Below are positions 34,811 through 44,572 of a DNA stretch of 64,000 bases, in pieces. Below the pieces are notes generated by a model that saw nothing but the letters and a program-made list of their open reading frames with translations, was not told where the DNA came from and ran no database searches. A program made the position numbers and the translations under genes. Numbering within the stretch: the stretch's first letter is position 1; every line of letters begins with the position of its first letter. Source of the DNA: CAXSEF01 sp964236535 (lineage in GTDB: Bacteria > Pseudomonadota > Alphaproteobacteria > Acetobacterales > Acetobacteraceae); the NCBI GenBank assembly GCA_964236535.1, contig CAXSEF010000008.1:1-64000 (forward strand), in the 5' to 3' direction.

Positions 34811-37558
34811 ATGATCGCATCAGCTCATGATATCGACCTCCCGATCGTAGGCATGAGCTGCGCCACCTGCGCCGGCAGGGTCGAACGCAGCCTGGCCCGG
34901 CAACGTGGCGTGGTCTCGGTGTCGGTCAATTTCGCGACGGAACAGGGCCGGGTGCGGGTCGGGAGCGACGGAGCCGGGCTTGAAGCGTTGGTCGCCGCCG
35001 TGGCCGCGGCCGGCTACGAGGTGCCCACCAGGGTTCTCGACCTGGCCGTCTCCGGCATGAGCTGCGCCTCCTGCGTCGCACGCGTGGAGCGGGCCTTGCA
35101 AACGGTACCCGGTGTCGTCACCGCGGCGGCCAACCTGGCAACCGAGCGCGTGCGCGCCGTCGTGCTGGTCGCCACCCGGCCGGAGGCGCTCGGTTCGGCG
35201 TTGCGGAGCGCGGGCTACGACGTGGTCCCGACGGCTGAATCAGTCCCGGCGACGCAACAGGATGGCGCCCCGCTCCTGCCTGCGGACCAAACCGGCACCG
35301 CGGCGGGGCGTGATCCCGGCCAGCGAGGCCGCCGAGCATCCGATGTACTCACCTGGCTTGCCGCCCGCCGGGAAGGTCTGCGCGTGATCCTGGCGCTGCT
35401 GCTTTCTACGCCGCTGCTGCTGGGGATGGTCGCGCACGCGTCGGGCGGCCGCTGGATGGTGCCGGGCTGGGGGCAGTTCCTGCTCACGCTGCCGGTTCAG
35501 GTCTGGCTGGGCGCCCGCCTGCACCGCGGCGCCTGGCGAGCGCTGCGCGCCGGCGTCGGGTCGATGGACCTGCTGGTCTCGCTGGGCAGCTTCGCGGCCT
35601 TCCTGCTGAGCTGCTGGACTCTGGTGCGCGGCGCCAGCATGTCCGCCGCGCCTGTCGCCCGAACGGGGGCGGGCGCCAGCGGCATCGCCGGCCACGGTCT
35701 CGCGGCGACAGCGGCTGCCGGCCACATGTTCGGCTCGTCCGGGGGAGCGCTGTATTTCGAGAGTTCTGCGCTGATCATCACCTTCGTGCTGCTCGGCAAG
35801 TGGCTTGAGCGGCATGCCCGGCGGCAGAGCGCGTCGGCGCTCCGGGCGCTTGCGGATCTGCGCCCGAACGTGGTGCGTATGCTGCGCGACGACCGCGAGA
35901 CCGAGATGCCTCTCGAAGCGGTGCGGATCGGCGACCGCATCGCGGTATGGCCCGGCGAGCGGATCGCGGTGGATGGCCAAGTCACCGATGGCGCCGGCGC
36001 GGTCGACGAAAGCATGATCACCGGAGAAAGCCTGCCGGTCGACAAGTGTGCCGGCGATGCGGTGACCGGCGGCACGCTGAACCATGACGGCCGGCTGATC
36101 GTGCAGGTGAGCGCCACGGGTGTCGACACCGTCCTCAGCCGGATCATCCGCACGGTGGAGACGGCGCAGGCGACCAAGCCACGGGTGCAGGGCCTGGTGG
36201 ACCGTGTGAGCGCGATCTTCGTTCCGGTGATCGTGGCTTTGGCGGCGCTGACGTTCGCTGGGTGGATGGTCTGCGGCGCCGATGTCGGAACCGCGATGCT
36301 GAACGCGGTCGCGGTCCTGGTGATCGCCTGCCCCTGTGCCCTCGGGCTGGCGGCGCCGGTCGCGATGGTCGTGGGCACCGGAGTTGCGGCGCGGTTCGGC
36401 ATCCTCATCGCCGATGCCGAGACGGTGTCACGAGCCCCCGCGATCCGGGTGGTGGCGTTCGACAAGACCGGGACCCTGACCACGGGTCGACCGGTCATCG
36501 AGGCCCTCTCGCCCGCCCAGGGCGTCGATGCGGCCGAGCTCCTGCGGGTCGCATACAGTCTCAGCACCGCGAGCGCGCATCCGGTGGCCGCTGCGATCCG
36601 GATCCGGGCCGAGGCCGACGGCTTGGCGCTGCTGCCAACTCGCGACCTGCGTGTCCTGGCCGGGCGCGGGGTCGCAGGGGTCCTGGCGGGTCGACGTCAT
36701 GTGCTGGGCAGCCGGCGCCTGCTGCACGAGCACGGCGTGTCGCCAGCGCCCCTCGAGGAACAGGCGGGCGTTCTGGAGCAGCAAGGCTGCACGGTGTCAT
36801 GGATCGCGGAACTGGACACCGAACCCACGATCCCGGCCGCTCCCGAGCCGATCGCCGCGATGCCCACGGGCAGCCGGACGCCAGCCCGGCCGGGAACCGG
36901 CGACGCAGGGATCGTGCTGGCCGAGCGAGTCGACTCCCAGACCGGCCATCGCGCTGCCGGACCCGGCCTCGGCGATCGTCAGGCGCACCAGGGCCGCCTG
37001 CTCGGTCTGGTCGGACTTGCCGACACTGTGCGGCCCGGAAGCAGTCGGGCGGTCGCCCGGCTCCACGCGCGGGGGATCAGGACCGTGATGCTGACCGGCG
37101 ACAACGACGGCGCCGGAAGGAAAGTGGCCATGTCCCTGGGCATCCGGCAGGTTCAGGCCGCCCTGCTGCCGGAAGGCAAGGCTGCGGCTCTCGCTGTGCT
37201 GCGCGCGAGCGGTGCGGTCGCGATGGTGGGCGACGGGATCAACGACGCTCCGGCCCTGGCGGCGGCCGATCTCGGGATCGCGATGGGCAACGGCAGCGAC
37301 GTCGCGCTGCACAGCGCCGGGATCGCACTGATGCGTGCGGATCCTTCACTGGTTGTCGATGCGCTCGATATCGCGAGCCGGACCCAACGCAAGGTCCACC
37401 AGGGCCTGGTCTGGGCGCTTGCCTACAACCTGGTCGGCCTGCCGCTCGCCGCATCCGGCGAACTCAGCCCGGCGATTGCCGGCGCTGCGATGGCCCTCAG
37501 CAGCCTGGGCGTCGTGAGCAATGCATTGTTGCTCAAATTCTGGCGCCCGAGCGCCTGA
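34811..37558 (+). CDS. copA: Copper-translocating P1B-type ATPase
   Basis: 915 residues from the ATG at 34811. Two metal-binding HMA domains carry GMSCATC (14-20) and GMSCASC (82-88). Membrane segments follow, then actuator TGES, the membrane CPC motif (about 507-509) of Cu(+) exporters, phosphorylation site DKTGTLT (Asp about 551), the HP motif in TASAHPVAAAI, and hinge GDGINDAP. It exports copper from the cytoplasm. An extra ~55-residue Pro/Thr/Gly-rich insert sits in the nucleotide-binding domain at about 670-725. No CueR gene or copper chaperone is adjacent. Confidence 0.93.
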   Translation: MIASAHDIDLPIVGMSCATCAGRVERSLARQRGVVSVSVNFATEQGRVRVGSDGAGLEALVAAVAAAGYEVPTRVLDLAVSGMSCASCVARVERALQTVPGVVTAAANLATERVRAVVLVATRPEALGSALRSAGYDVVPTAESVPATQQDGAPLLPADQTGTAAGRDPGQRGRRASDVLTWLAARREGLRVILALLLSTPLLLGMVAHASGGRWMVPGWGQFLLTLPVQVWLGARLHRGAWRALRAGVGSMDLLVSLGSFAAFLLSCWTLVRGASMSAAPVARTGAGASGIAGHGLAATAAAGHMFGSSGGALYFESSALIITFVLLGKWLERHARRQSASALRALADLRPNVVRMLRDDRETEMPLEAVRIGDRIAVWPGERIAVDGQVTDGAGAVDESMITGESLPVDKCAGDAVTGGTLNHDGRLIVQVSATGVDTVLSRIIRTVETAQATKPRVQGLVDRVSAIFVPVIVALAALTFAGWMVCGADVGTAMLNAVAVLVIACPCALGLAAPVAMVVGTGVAARFGILIADAETVSRAPAIRVVAFDKTGTLTTGRPVIEALSPAQGVDAAELLRVAYSLSTASAHPVAAAIRIRAEADGLALLPTRDLRVLAGRGVAGVLAGRRHVLGSRRLLHEHGVSPAPLEEQAGVLEQQGCTVSWIAELDTEPTIPAAPEPIAAMPTGSRTPARPGTGDAGIVLAERVDSQTGHRAAGPGLGDRQAHQGRLLGLVGLADTVRPGSSRAVARLHARGIRTVMLTGDNDGAGRKVAMSLGIRQVQAALLPEGKAAALAVLRASGAVAMVGDGINDAPALAAADLGIAMGNGSDVALHSAGIALMRADPSLVVDALDIASRTQRKVHQGLVWALAYNLVGLPLAASGELSPAIAGAAMALSSLGVVSNALLLKFWRPSA

Positions 37559-37580
37559 CCGACGCGGCTGAGACCGATGG

Positions 37581-37818
37581 GCCTTGAGCGTGACCGCCCA
37601 GGCAGGCAAGGCCGGAGGCTCTGCCTCTGGGCTCCGCCAAAGGCCTAGCATTTGGAATCCCTATGTTTAACGAAGGTTTTCCAAAGGCTTTGGGCCTTTG
37701 GCCGGTCTGGGCGCAGCTGGCGCTAGTTTCGACGGCCCGTTCGAGCTGCTGGGATGCGGGCGGAGGAAGAGCCGGCGTTGCTTCGCCTGCAGGTCAATGC
37801 TGAGGGCTGCTGGTATAA
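37581..37818 (+). repeat. Dispersed hairpin repeat, long form (copy 4)
   Basis: Starts with GGCCTTGAGCGTGACCG and the GGAGGCTCTGCCTC hairpin, then CCAAAGGC, GGTTTTCCAAAGGC, a diverged internal module (CTAGTTTCGACGGCCCG), GATGCGGGCGGAGGA and a GCTGGTATAAGG end. Apart from this copy the 377-base gap between copA and the FKBP gene is empty. Confidence 0.8.
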
Positions 37819-37935
37819 GGCCGAATGTGCTCCCGATCAGGACCGCATGGCCGCGTCCCAGGAGCTTCCGAGGCAAAGAGTCGCTGTGATGCCACGACCC
37901 GGAATGCTGGGTCGGCGCTGCGGCGACCCGACAGG

Positions 37936-38307
37936 TCACTGGATGCCCAGAAGTTCCACATCGAAGATCAACGTCGCATTCGGAGGGATCACCCCGCCGG
38001 CACCTTGTGCGCCATAGCCGTGCTCCGGCGGAAGCACCAGGCGGCGCTTGCCGCCAATCTTCATGGTCGCAACACCGAGGTCCCAGCCGGAAATCACTTG
38101 GCCGGCGCCAAGCGTGAAAGTGAAGGGCTGCTTCCGGTCACGCGAGCTGTCGAACTTCCGTCCGGGCTGCCCCTTGTCGTCCAGCCACCCTGTATAGTGC
38201 ACCGTCACCGACTGTCGCGCCGCAGGCTGTTCACCGGAACCGACGACTTCATCCGTGTAGCGGATCCCGTTCGGCAGGATGGTCTCGCTCGATTCGAATT
38301 CAGGCAT
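37936..38307 (-). CDS. FKBP-type peptidyl-prolyl cis-trans isomerase
   Basis: 123 residues from the ATG at 38307; a single FKBP domain with VTVHYTGWL, FDSSRDRKQPFTFTLGAGQVISGWD and GKRRLVLPPEHGYGAQG, ending IPPNATLIFDVELLGI. All the main pocket residues are kept. There is no signal peptide, so it is cytoplasmic. It speeds proline isomerisation in protein folding. Longer upstream reading runs into the repeat copy and is not supported. Confidence 0.95.
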   Translation of the reverse strand: MPEFESSETILPNGIRYTDEVVGSGEQPAARQSVTVHYTGWLDDKGQPGRKFDSSRDRKQPFTFTLGAGQVISGWDLGVATMKIGGKRRLVLPPEHGYGAQGAGGVIPPNATLIFDVELLGIQ

Positions 38308-38369
38308 CTGAGGCGCTCCGTTCCGGATTGCAGTCCATGCAGCAGATGATGCACCTCGCGAAGAGCCGT

Positions 38370-38470
38370 CAAACCCCGTCCTTAAGCAAATGGCTCCAGA
38401 GGCTCGGCCTTCGGCGAGGTCCAGAGCCGGAGCCTCTGGCCTTGCTTGCTGACCGGTCACGCTCGAGGCC
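38370..38470 (-). repeat. Dispersed hairpin repeat, short form (copy 5)
   Basis: Carries AACCCCGTCCTTAAGCAAATGG, CCAGAGGCTCGGCCTTCGG, AGGTCCAGAGC, GGAGCCTCTGGCCTTGCTTGC and GACCGGTCACGCTCGAGGCC. The outer module is missing. It ends nine bases before the stop codon of the MYG1-like gene, with the hairpin facing that gene's 3' end. Confidence 0.8.
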
Positions 38471-38478
38471 GGTTGATA

Positions 38479-39408
38479 TCAGGCCAGTGCGAGGGCGCGG
38501 CGAGCAAGCTCCAGAGCCCCTTCGCGTGAACGTGCGCCACCGACGAAGCGACGTACGTGGACGAACACCGCATCGGGCACCCCCGAGACCTCGGCCAGCG
38601 CGCTACCCTGAAGTCCCGCCCAGGTCTTCGGCAGCGGCAGCCGCTGTTCGAACGAGCCAGGCTCGGGCGGCATGGTGTCCACCATCCAGTTCCCGTTCGA
38701 TACCGGATATACGGCGTACAGGACGGGCAGCGTGTGGGCGAACACCGCGCCTTTCCAAGGCATGCCCCGGTCAAGTTCCAGGATGCGCGGATCCTGGGAC
38801 GCACCATGTGCTGCGACAATCCGGGTTTCGGCGTCGAAGCGCCCGCGCAGTGCGGTGACCCGGCGACGCAGAATCCCGTCGATCAGGTCGGCCGCCACGA
38901 GGAAGGCAGTGTCCGTCGCCGCATCGGTCTGCTGGGCATCCCAGCCAGGGTTGCAGTCCGCCACCAGCGTCGACAGGCCAAGACTGGTGTCGCGCGTCGT
39001 GCCAACCCCGTTGTCGTTCTCGTCGATGCGACGGATGACCGAATGGTCGATCTCCGCCGCGATCGCGGACGCCAGCGCAGCTTGCTCCGGCGGCAGGAGA
39101 GCCTGGACTGCGTGCTCGCCATGCACCTGCCAGATCAGTCCGGCTGCGCTGTACGGCGTCCCGTCCGCCCGGGTCGGCGCGCCGAGTTGATGATGGTCGA
39201 AGCGTCCGCAGGCCGGGTCGTGCACGCTGCCGACATCCCAGACCAGACCAGCACGCTCGATCAGCTTCGGATCGCGGGTACGAACCAGCTGGTGGTCCAC
39301 GCCAGTGGCGTTCAGGCCCAGTGCAAATCTGAGGACGACGTAGGCGAACACCTCGTCGCAGTGGAACTTGCCGCTATGGGTCACCAGCAGGGGGAGGTCG
39401 TTGGACAT
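38479..39408 (-). CDS. MYG1 family protein (DHH-like metal-dependent hydrolase)
   Basis: 309 residues. The N-terminal LLVTHSGKFHCDEVFAYVVLR and GRFDHHQ correspond to the metal-binding motifs of the DHH-like MYG1 family. Downstream are AAEIDHSVIRRIDENDNG, WKGAVFAH and YPVSNGNWMVDTMP. Eukaryotic MYG1 is reported as a 3'-5' RNA exonuclease; bacterial members are little studied. No neighbour explains its role. Confidence 0.88.
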   Translation of the reverse strand: MSNDLPLLVTHSGKFHCDEVFAYVVLRFALGLNATGVDHQLVRTRDPKLIERAGLVWDVGSVHDPACGRFDHHQLGAPTRADGTPYSAAGLIWQVHGEHAVQALLPPEQAALASAIAAEIDHSVIRRIDENDNGVGTTRDTSLGLSTLVADCNPGWDAQQTDAATDTAFLVAADLIDGILRRRVTALRGRFDAETRIVAAHGASQDPRILELDRGMPWKGAVFAHTLPVLYAVYPVSNGNWMVDTMPPEPGSFEQRLPLPKTWAGLQGSALAEVSGVPDAVFVHVRRFVGGARSREGALELARRALALA

Positions 39409-39609
39409 CGCAGATCTCTCAGAGGCGAGCGGCCGTGTCGCCGCCTTTCGATCCCGACGGAGCTACACGGTTCCGCGTGTCGTGTCTGCGCCCGGAGTTT
39501 GCGGCGACGCGAAGTCACGGTTCTGCCACGCGACGCGAGCGGTCCGGTGGTGTCATGCAGCCGCGCCAGAGGCACATATCAAGCGGGTCGATCCGGGCTG
39601 CAGTCCCGC

Positions 39610-40854
39610 TCAAGGGCCCGCGCCGGAATCACGCCCTGCCTGCTCCGGCAGCGTGGCCGAGACGCGCAGATCGCTGGCTGGTCTGCCCGTGCCCGGGAGC
39701 ATTGTCAGGTGGACGGCGAGGCTCACCAGCGCCATGACAAAGCCGAGGGCTGTCACTGCCCCCCATCCATGGCCGTGCCAGGCGTATCCGCCCGCTGCGG
39801 AACCGATCGCGCCGCCGCCAAACAGGCCGGCCACGAACACCGTGTTCATCCGCCCCCGCGTCGCCGCATCGAGCCCCAGCACGACGGTCTGGTTGGCGAT
39901 CATCGAAAGCTGCACCCCCGCATCAAGCACGATGACCCCGACAGCCGTTCCGACCAGGGTCGGGAATTCCCGCAGGATCGCGAATGCGGCGAGTACCAGG
40001 GCGATGCCGACCCGCACCACTCCGGCCGGGCCGTGACGGTCCGCCACTCGGCCGGCAATCGGGGCACAGGCAACCCCGGCCAGGCCCACGATCCCGAACA
40101 GGCCAGCGGCCTCGCTCCCGAGGCCGAAGCGCGGCGTCTGCAGAAACAGCGCCAGTGTTGACCAGAACACGCTGAAGCCCCCGAACAGCCCGGCTTGCAC
40201 CAGCGTCGAGCGCCGCAACTCAGGATTGTGGCGCAGCAAGCCGACGAGCGAACCAAGCAGCCGGCCGTAGGGTACGTTCTGCTTCGCAGGGACGCGGGGC
40301 AGGGCCAGGCGCAGCATCACCCCCATGGCAAGCGCGATCGCGGCACCGACCCAGAACATCGCACGCCAGCCGAAATGCTCGGCGACGATGCCGCTGAGGG
40401 TGCGCGCGAGCAGGATACCGGTCAGCAGCCCGCTCATGACGATGCCGACGGTACGACCGCGCGCCTCCGGGGCCGCGAGTTCGGCGGCGAGCGGCAGTAT
40501 CTGCTGGGCGATGGTGCCGGTGACCCCGACCGCCACCGAGGCGGCAATCAGCGGCAGCAATCCATGCAGCGTGGCTGCCGCGACCAGGGCTGCCACCAGC
40601 CCGGCACTCTGCAGAGCGATGAGCCCGCGGCGTTCGGTGCAGTCGCCAAGGGGAACAAGCAGGATCAGGCCGAGCGCGTAACCGAGCTGGGTGGCGGTCG
40701 GGATCTGGCTGGCCCCGGCGCCAAGGTCCGCGACCATCAGGCCGACCATAGGTTGATTGTAGTAGATGTTGGCGACCGACAGCCCGGCTGACAGTGCCAG
40801 GATCAGCAGCATCGGGCGGGTGAGCGTGGAGCCGGGTGGCGAAAGCTTGGACAT
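39610..40854 (-). CDS. MFS transporter
   Basis: 414 residues from the ATG at 40854 with twelve predicted membrane segments. The N-terminus ALSAGLSVANIYYNQPMVGLM and the loop GDCTERRGLIALQ fit the drug/sugar antiporter branch; the YNQP motif is frequent in uncharacterised efflux proteins. ATRGRMNTVFVAGLFGGGAIGS is in the second half. The substrate is unknown. It is divergent from prkA across ~320 bases. Confidence 0.88.
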   Translation of the reverse strand: MSKLSPPGSTLTRPMLLILALSAGLSVANIYYNQPMVGLMVADLGAGASQIPTATQLGYALGLILLVPLGDCTERRGLIALQSAGLVAALVAAATLHGLLPLIAASVAVGVTGTIAQQILPLAAELAAPEARGRTVGIVMSGLLTGILLARTLSGIVAEHFGWRAMFWVGAAIALAMGVMLRLALPRVPAKQNVPYGRLLGSLVGLLRHNPELRRSTLVQAGLFGGFSVFWSTLALFLQTPRFGLGSEAAGLFGIVGLAGVACAPIAGRVADRHGPAGVVRVGIALVLAAFAILREFPTLVGTAVGVIVLDAGVQLSMIANQTVVLGLDAATRGRMNTVFVAGLFGGGAIGSAAGGYAWHGHGWGAVTALGFVMALVSLAVHLTMLPGTGRPASDLRVSATLPEQAGRDSGAGP

Positions 40855-41174
40855 GGGTGACCGGAGTTGAGGAAAGCGCTGAGTGGCGGGACTTGGCAAC
40901 CAGGGCAAGCTGGTCGCAGAGGTCTTGCCCACCGCACCTGCGGCGTGGTCTCGTCTGCCGACATCGGTCGCCTTCTGCCGACCCGGTCCAAATCCATGAC
41001 TTGCATGGCAATTGCGTGAGCGTTCGGGTCGGGGTCACGCTAGGGTCGGATCGGGCTGCGGGCCGCCATCGGTTGCGAGGTCCCTAAGACTGCTTAATTG
41101 CCTGAATGCTCGCGTGGATATGCTGCTGGACGAACGGGGACCTCGTGTTCGCCTCGGCTTCCTTGGAGAGTTTC
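40855..41174. other. 320-base divergent promoter region
   Basis: Lies between the MFS gene (minus) and prkA (plus). It should hold both promoters. I see no confident sigma-70 or sigma-54 consensus and no repeat copy; a short open frame leading into prkA has no merit. GGAGAG five bases before 41175 sets the prkA start. Confidence 0.5.
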
Positions 41175-43124
41175 ATGATGCTTGAGACAGACGCCGTGTT
41201 CTCTCTTCATGCCGCCTTGCGCGACCAGCGTCGCGAGGTGGAAATGAGCCTTGCCGAATACCTTGCCGGCTGTCGGGATGATCCTGGCTTCTACGCCGGC
41301 CCGGCAAAGCGGATGCTCAAGGCGATCGGCGAAGCCGAACTCGTGGATACCTCGCGAGATCCGAGGCTCGGCCGTCTGTTCCTCAACCGGACCGTGCGGA
41401 TGTATCCGGCGTTTGCCGAGTTCCACGGCATGGAAGAGACGATCGAGCGCATCGTCGGATTCTTCCGCCACGCTGGCCAGGGCCTGGAGGAGCGTAAGCA
41501 GGTGCTCTACCTGCTTGGGCCGGTGGGCGGCGGCAAATCCTCGCTGGGCGAGCGCCTCAAGGCGCTGATGGAACACGAGCCGATCTACGTGCTCAAGGCC
41601 GGCAACACCCTGAGTCCGGTATTCGAAAGCCCGCTCGGACTGTTCGACCCGGACACCATGGCGGATGCCCTGGGGGAGCAATACGGCATTCCGCGCCGCG
41701 TTCTCACCGGGATCGCGAGCCCCTGGGCGCTGAAGCGCCTTGAGGAGTGGGATGGCGATATCGAGCGCTTCAGCGTCGTCAAGCTCTACCCGTCGCGCCG
41801 CAAGCAGGTGGCAATCGCCAAGACCGAGCCGGGCGACGACAACAACCAGGACATCTCGGCGCTGGTCGGCAAGGTCGATATCCGCAAGCTGGAGATGTAC
41901 AGCCAGAACGACCCGGACTCGTACGGCTTCTCGGGCGGACTGAACCGCGCCAACCAGGGCATCCTCGAGTTCGTCGAGATGTTCAAGGCGCCGATCAAGA
42001 TGCTGCATCCTCTGCTGACCGCGACGCAGGAGGGCAACTACCTGGGCACCGAGAACATCGGCGCCATCCCGTTCCAGGGCATCCTGCTGGCCCATTCCAA
42101 CGAGGCCGAATGGCAGTCCTTCCGCAACAACCGCACCAACGAGGCCTTCCTCGACCGCGTCTCCGTCGTGAAGGTGCCATACTGCCTGCGGGTCACCGAG
42201 GAGAGCCGGATCTACCACAAGCTGATCAGCGGGTCCGCGCTGGCCGAGGCGCCCTGCGCCCCGCACACCCTGGAGATGCTGGCGCGCTTCGCCGTACTGT
42301 CCCGGCTCAAGCCGCACGCCAACTCGCGTCCGTTCGCCAAGATGCGGGTCTATGACGGCGAGAACATCCGCGAGACCGACCCCAAGGTCCGCACCATGCA
42401 AGAGTACCGCGATACCGCAGGGGTCGACGAAGGCATGGATGGCATCTCAACGCGCTTCGCTTACAAGGTGCTGTCGGCAACCTTCAACCACTCGTCGAAC
42501 GAGGTGGCGGCCGACCCGGTGCACCTGATGTACGTGCTGGAGCAGGCAATCCGGCGCGAGCAGTTCCCGGTCGAGACCGAGGCGGGCTATCTGGCGACGA
42601 TCAAGTCCGAGCTGGCATCGCGCTATGCCGAGTTCATCGGCAACGAGATCCAGAAGGCCTACCTCGAAAGCTACGGCGACTACGGCCAGAACCTGTTCGA
42701 TCGCTACCTCGACTACGCCGACGCCTGGATCGAAGACCAGGACTTCAAGGACCCGGACACCGGCCAGATGCTGAACCGGGAGTTGCTGAACGCCGAACTG
42801 ACCAAGATCGAGAAGCCGGCCGGCATCGCCAATCCCAAGGATTTCCGCAACGAGGTCGTGAAGTTCGCGTTGCGCAACCGTGCGGCCAACGGCGGCCGCA
42901 ACCCGTCCTGGACGTCCTACGAGAAGATCCGCGACGTGATCGAGAAGCGGATGTTCTCCCAGGTCGAGGACCTGCTGCCGGTGATCTCGTTCGGTTCCAA
43001 GAAGGACGGCGACACCGAGAAGAAGCATACCGACTTCGTCGAGCGCATGGTCTCGCGCGGCTACACCGAGCGCCAGGTGCGCCGGCTGGTCGAGTGGTAC
43101 ATGCGGGTCAAGCAGTCGGCCTGA
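41175..43124 (+). CDS. prkA: PrkA family serine protein kinase
   Basis: 649 residues from the ATG at 41175; a second ATG follows at 41178. The N-terminal AAA-like domain has Walker A GPVGGGKSS (about 115-123), ALMEHEPIYVLKAG, and GILEFVEMFKAPIKMLHPLLTATQEGNY. The C-terminal kinase-like PrkA domain ends in RMVSRGYTERQVRRLVEWYMR. In enteric bacteria the homologue YeaG acts with YeaH in nitrogen-starvation and stationary-phase stress. Here it starts the conserved prkA-yeaH-spoVR set. Confidence 0.95.
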   Translation: MMLETDAVFSLHAALRDQRREVEMSLAEYLAGCRDDPGFYAGPAKRMLKAIGEAELVDTSRDPRLGRLFLNRTVRMYPAFAEFHGMEETIERIVGFFRHAGQGLEERKQVLYLLGPVGGGKSSLGERLKALMEHEPIYVLKAGNTLSPVFESPLGLFDPDTMADALGEQYGIPRRVLTGIASPWALKRLEEWDGDIERFSVVKLYPSRRKQVAIAKTEPGDDNNQDISALVGKVDIRKLEMYSQNDPDSYGFSGGLNRANQGILEFVEMFKAPIKMLHPLLTATQEGNYLGTENIGAIPFQGILLAHSNEAEWQSFRNNRTNEAFLDRVSVVKVPYCLRVTEESRIYHKLISGSALAEAPCAPHTLEMLARFAVLSRLKPHANSRPFAKMRVYDGENIRETDPKVRTMQEYRDTAGVDEGMDGISTRFAYKVLSATFNHSSNEVAADPVHLMYVLEQAIRREQFPVETEAGYLATIKSELASRYAEFIGNEIQKAYLESYGDYGQNLFDRYLDYADAWIEDQDFKDPDTGQMLNRELLNAELTKIEKPAGIANPKDFRNEVVKFALRNRAANGGRNPSWTSYEKIRDVIEKRMFSQVEDLLPVISFGSKKDGDTEKKHTDFVERMVSRGYTERQVRRLVEWYMRVKQSA

Positions 43125-43135
43125 GCGCGCGCACC

Positions 43136-44428
43136 TTGGATATCATTGACAGGCGCTCCAACCCGCACGGCAAGAACCTGGAGAACCGCCAGCGGGTTCT
43201 CGCCCGTGCCCGCGGCGCCATCGCCAGGGCGGCCAGGGCGGCAATCGACAACGGCACGTTGCGCGAGGCGGGACACGGCAAGGACGGCGGCGGCGAGACC
43301 GTCACCATCCCTGCCGACGTCCTGCACGAGCCGTCCTTCCACACCGTGTTCACCGGCGGCGAGCGGCAGATCGTGCTGTCCGGCAACAAGGAGTTCTCCA
43401 CCGGTGACCGGCTTGCCAAGCCGAAGGGCGGCGCAGGCGGCGGCCAGGGCAGCGGGGACGGCGGCGGCGACGCCCAGGATGGCTTCCGGTTCGTCCTCAC
43501 GCGCGACGAGTTCCTCGACCTGTTCTTCGAGGACCTCGAGCTTCCTGACCTGCTGAAAAGCCAGGTCGTCGCGACCGACACCGCATCGCCGTCGCGCGCC
43601 GGCATCGCGGTGGATGGAACACCCTCGCAGATCGACATGTCGCGAACCATGCGGCAGTCGATGGCGCGGCGGATCGGCCTGCGCCGTCCCAAGCCGCCGG
43701 AGGTGCGCGCGCTGGAGGAGGAGGTCGCGGCGCTGGAGGCCACCGGCACCGACGCCGGCCGCCTGCAGCTTCTGCGTGGCGAACTGGAGCTCGCGCTGCG
43801 CAAGCTGGCACGCGTTCCCTGGGTCGACCCGATCGACATGCGCTACCGTCGCTTCACGCCGACCCCGAAACCGTCGGCACGCGCGGTGATGTTCTGCCTG
43901 ATGGACGTCTCCGGCTCCATGTCGGAAAGCATGAAGGACCTCGCCAAGCGGTTCTTCCTGCTGCTGCACGTTTTCCTGGAGCGTCGCTACAAACGCGTCG
44001 ATCTCGTGTTCATCCGGCACACCGAGGTCGCGGAGGAGGTCAACGAGGAGATGTTCTTCACCGACCCGCGCACCGGCGGCACGGTTGTCTCCACGGCCCT
44101 GATCGAGTTCACCCGTATCCAGCGCGAACGCTACCCCTCGGCCTCGTGGAACATCTATGCCGCACAGGCCTCCGATGGCGACAACTCCGGCAGCGACACG
44201 GCCCGGGCCGTCGCGATGCTCGAGACCGACGTGCTTCCTGTGGTCCAGCACTTCGCCTACATCGAGGTCTCGATGTCCGCAGCCATGATCCGCGGCGATA
44301 CGGACCTGTGGCGCGGCTATGCGCCGCTGGCCCAGCGTGCACCGAAGCTCGCGATGCGCCGGGTCGCCGAGCGGCGCGACATCTTCCCCGTGTTCCGCGA
44401 CTTGTTCGGCCGCAAGGCCCTGGTCTGA
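43136..44428 (+). CDS. YeaH/YhbH family protein (DUF444, VWA-like)
   Basis: 430 residues from a TTG at 43136, chosen because family members begin with (M)xIIDRRxNPxGKNLxNRQRF. An ATG at 43094 would overlap prkA by 31 bases. A Gly-rich loop (about 100-120: KGGAGGGQGSGDGGG) precedes the core, which has SRTMRQSMARRIGLRRP, RRFTPTPKPSARAVMFCLMDVSGSMSESMKDLAKRF (a MIDAS-like DVSGSMS) and FIRHTEVAEEVNEE. It is the partner of PrkA. It starts 11 bases after prkA. Confidence 0.93.
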   Translation: MDIIDRRSNPHGKNLENRQRVLARARGAIARAARAAIDNGTLREAGHGKDGGGETVTIPADVLHEPSFHTVFTGGERQIVLSGNKEFSTGDRLAKPKGGAGGGQGSGDGGGDAQDGFRFVLTRDEFLDLFFEDLELPDLLKSQVVATDTASPSRAGIAVDGTPSQIDMSRTMRQSMARRIGLRRPKPPEVRALEEEVAALEATGTDAGRLQLLRGELELALRKLARVPWVDPIDMRYRRFTPTPKPSARAVMFCLMDVSGSMSESMKDLAKRFFLLLHVFLERRYKRVDLVFIRHTEVAEEVNEEMFFTDPRTGGTVVSTALIEFTRIQRERYPSASWNIYAAQASDGDNSGSDTARAVAMLETDVLPVVQHFAYIEVSMSAAMIRGDTDLWRGYAPLAQRAPKLAMRRVAERRDIFPVFRDLFGRKALV

Positions 44429-44572
44429 GACCGATGGGCAGGCACACCCGCGACGGGCAGCGGCAAGGCGTCCATCCAGACGCGTCCACGCCTGACGCGT
44501 GAGAGCGACAGTCCGCAACCCGTCGCATAATGCCGCTGGCCGCGTCCGCATCCTGCCCGACGGAGACCGACA

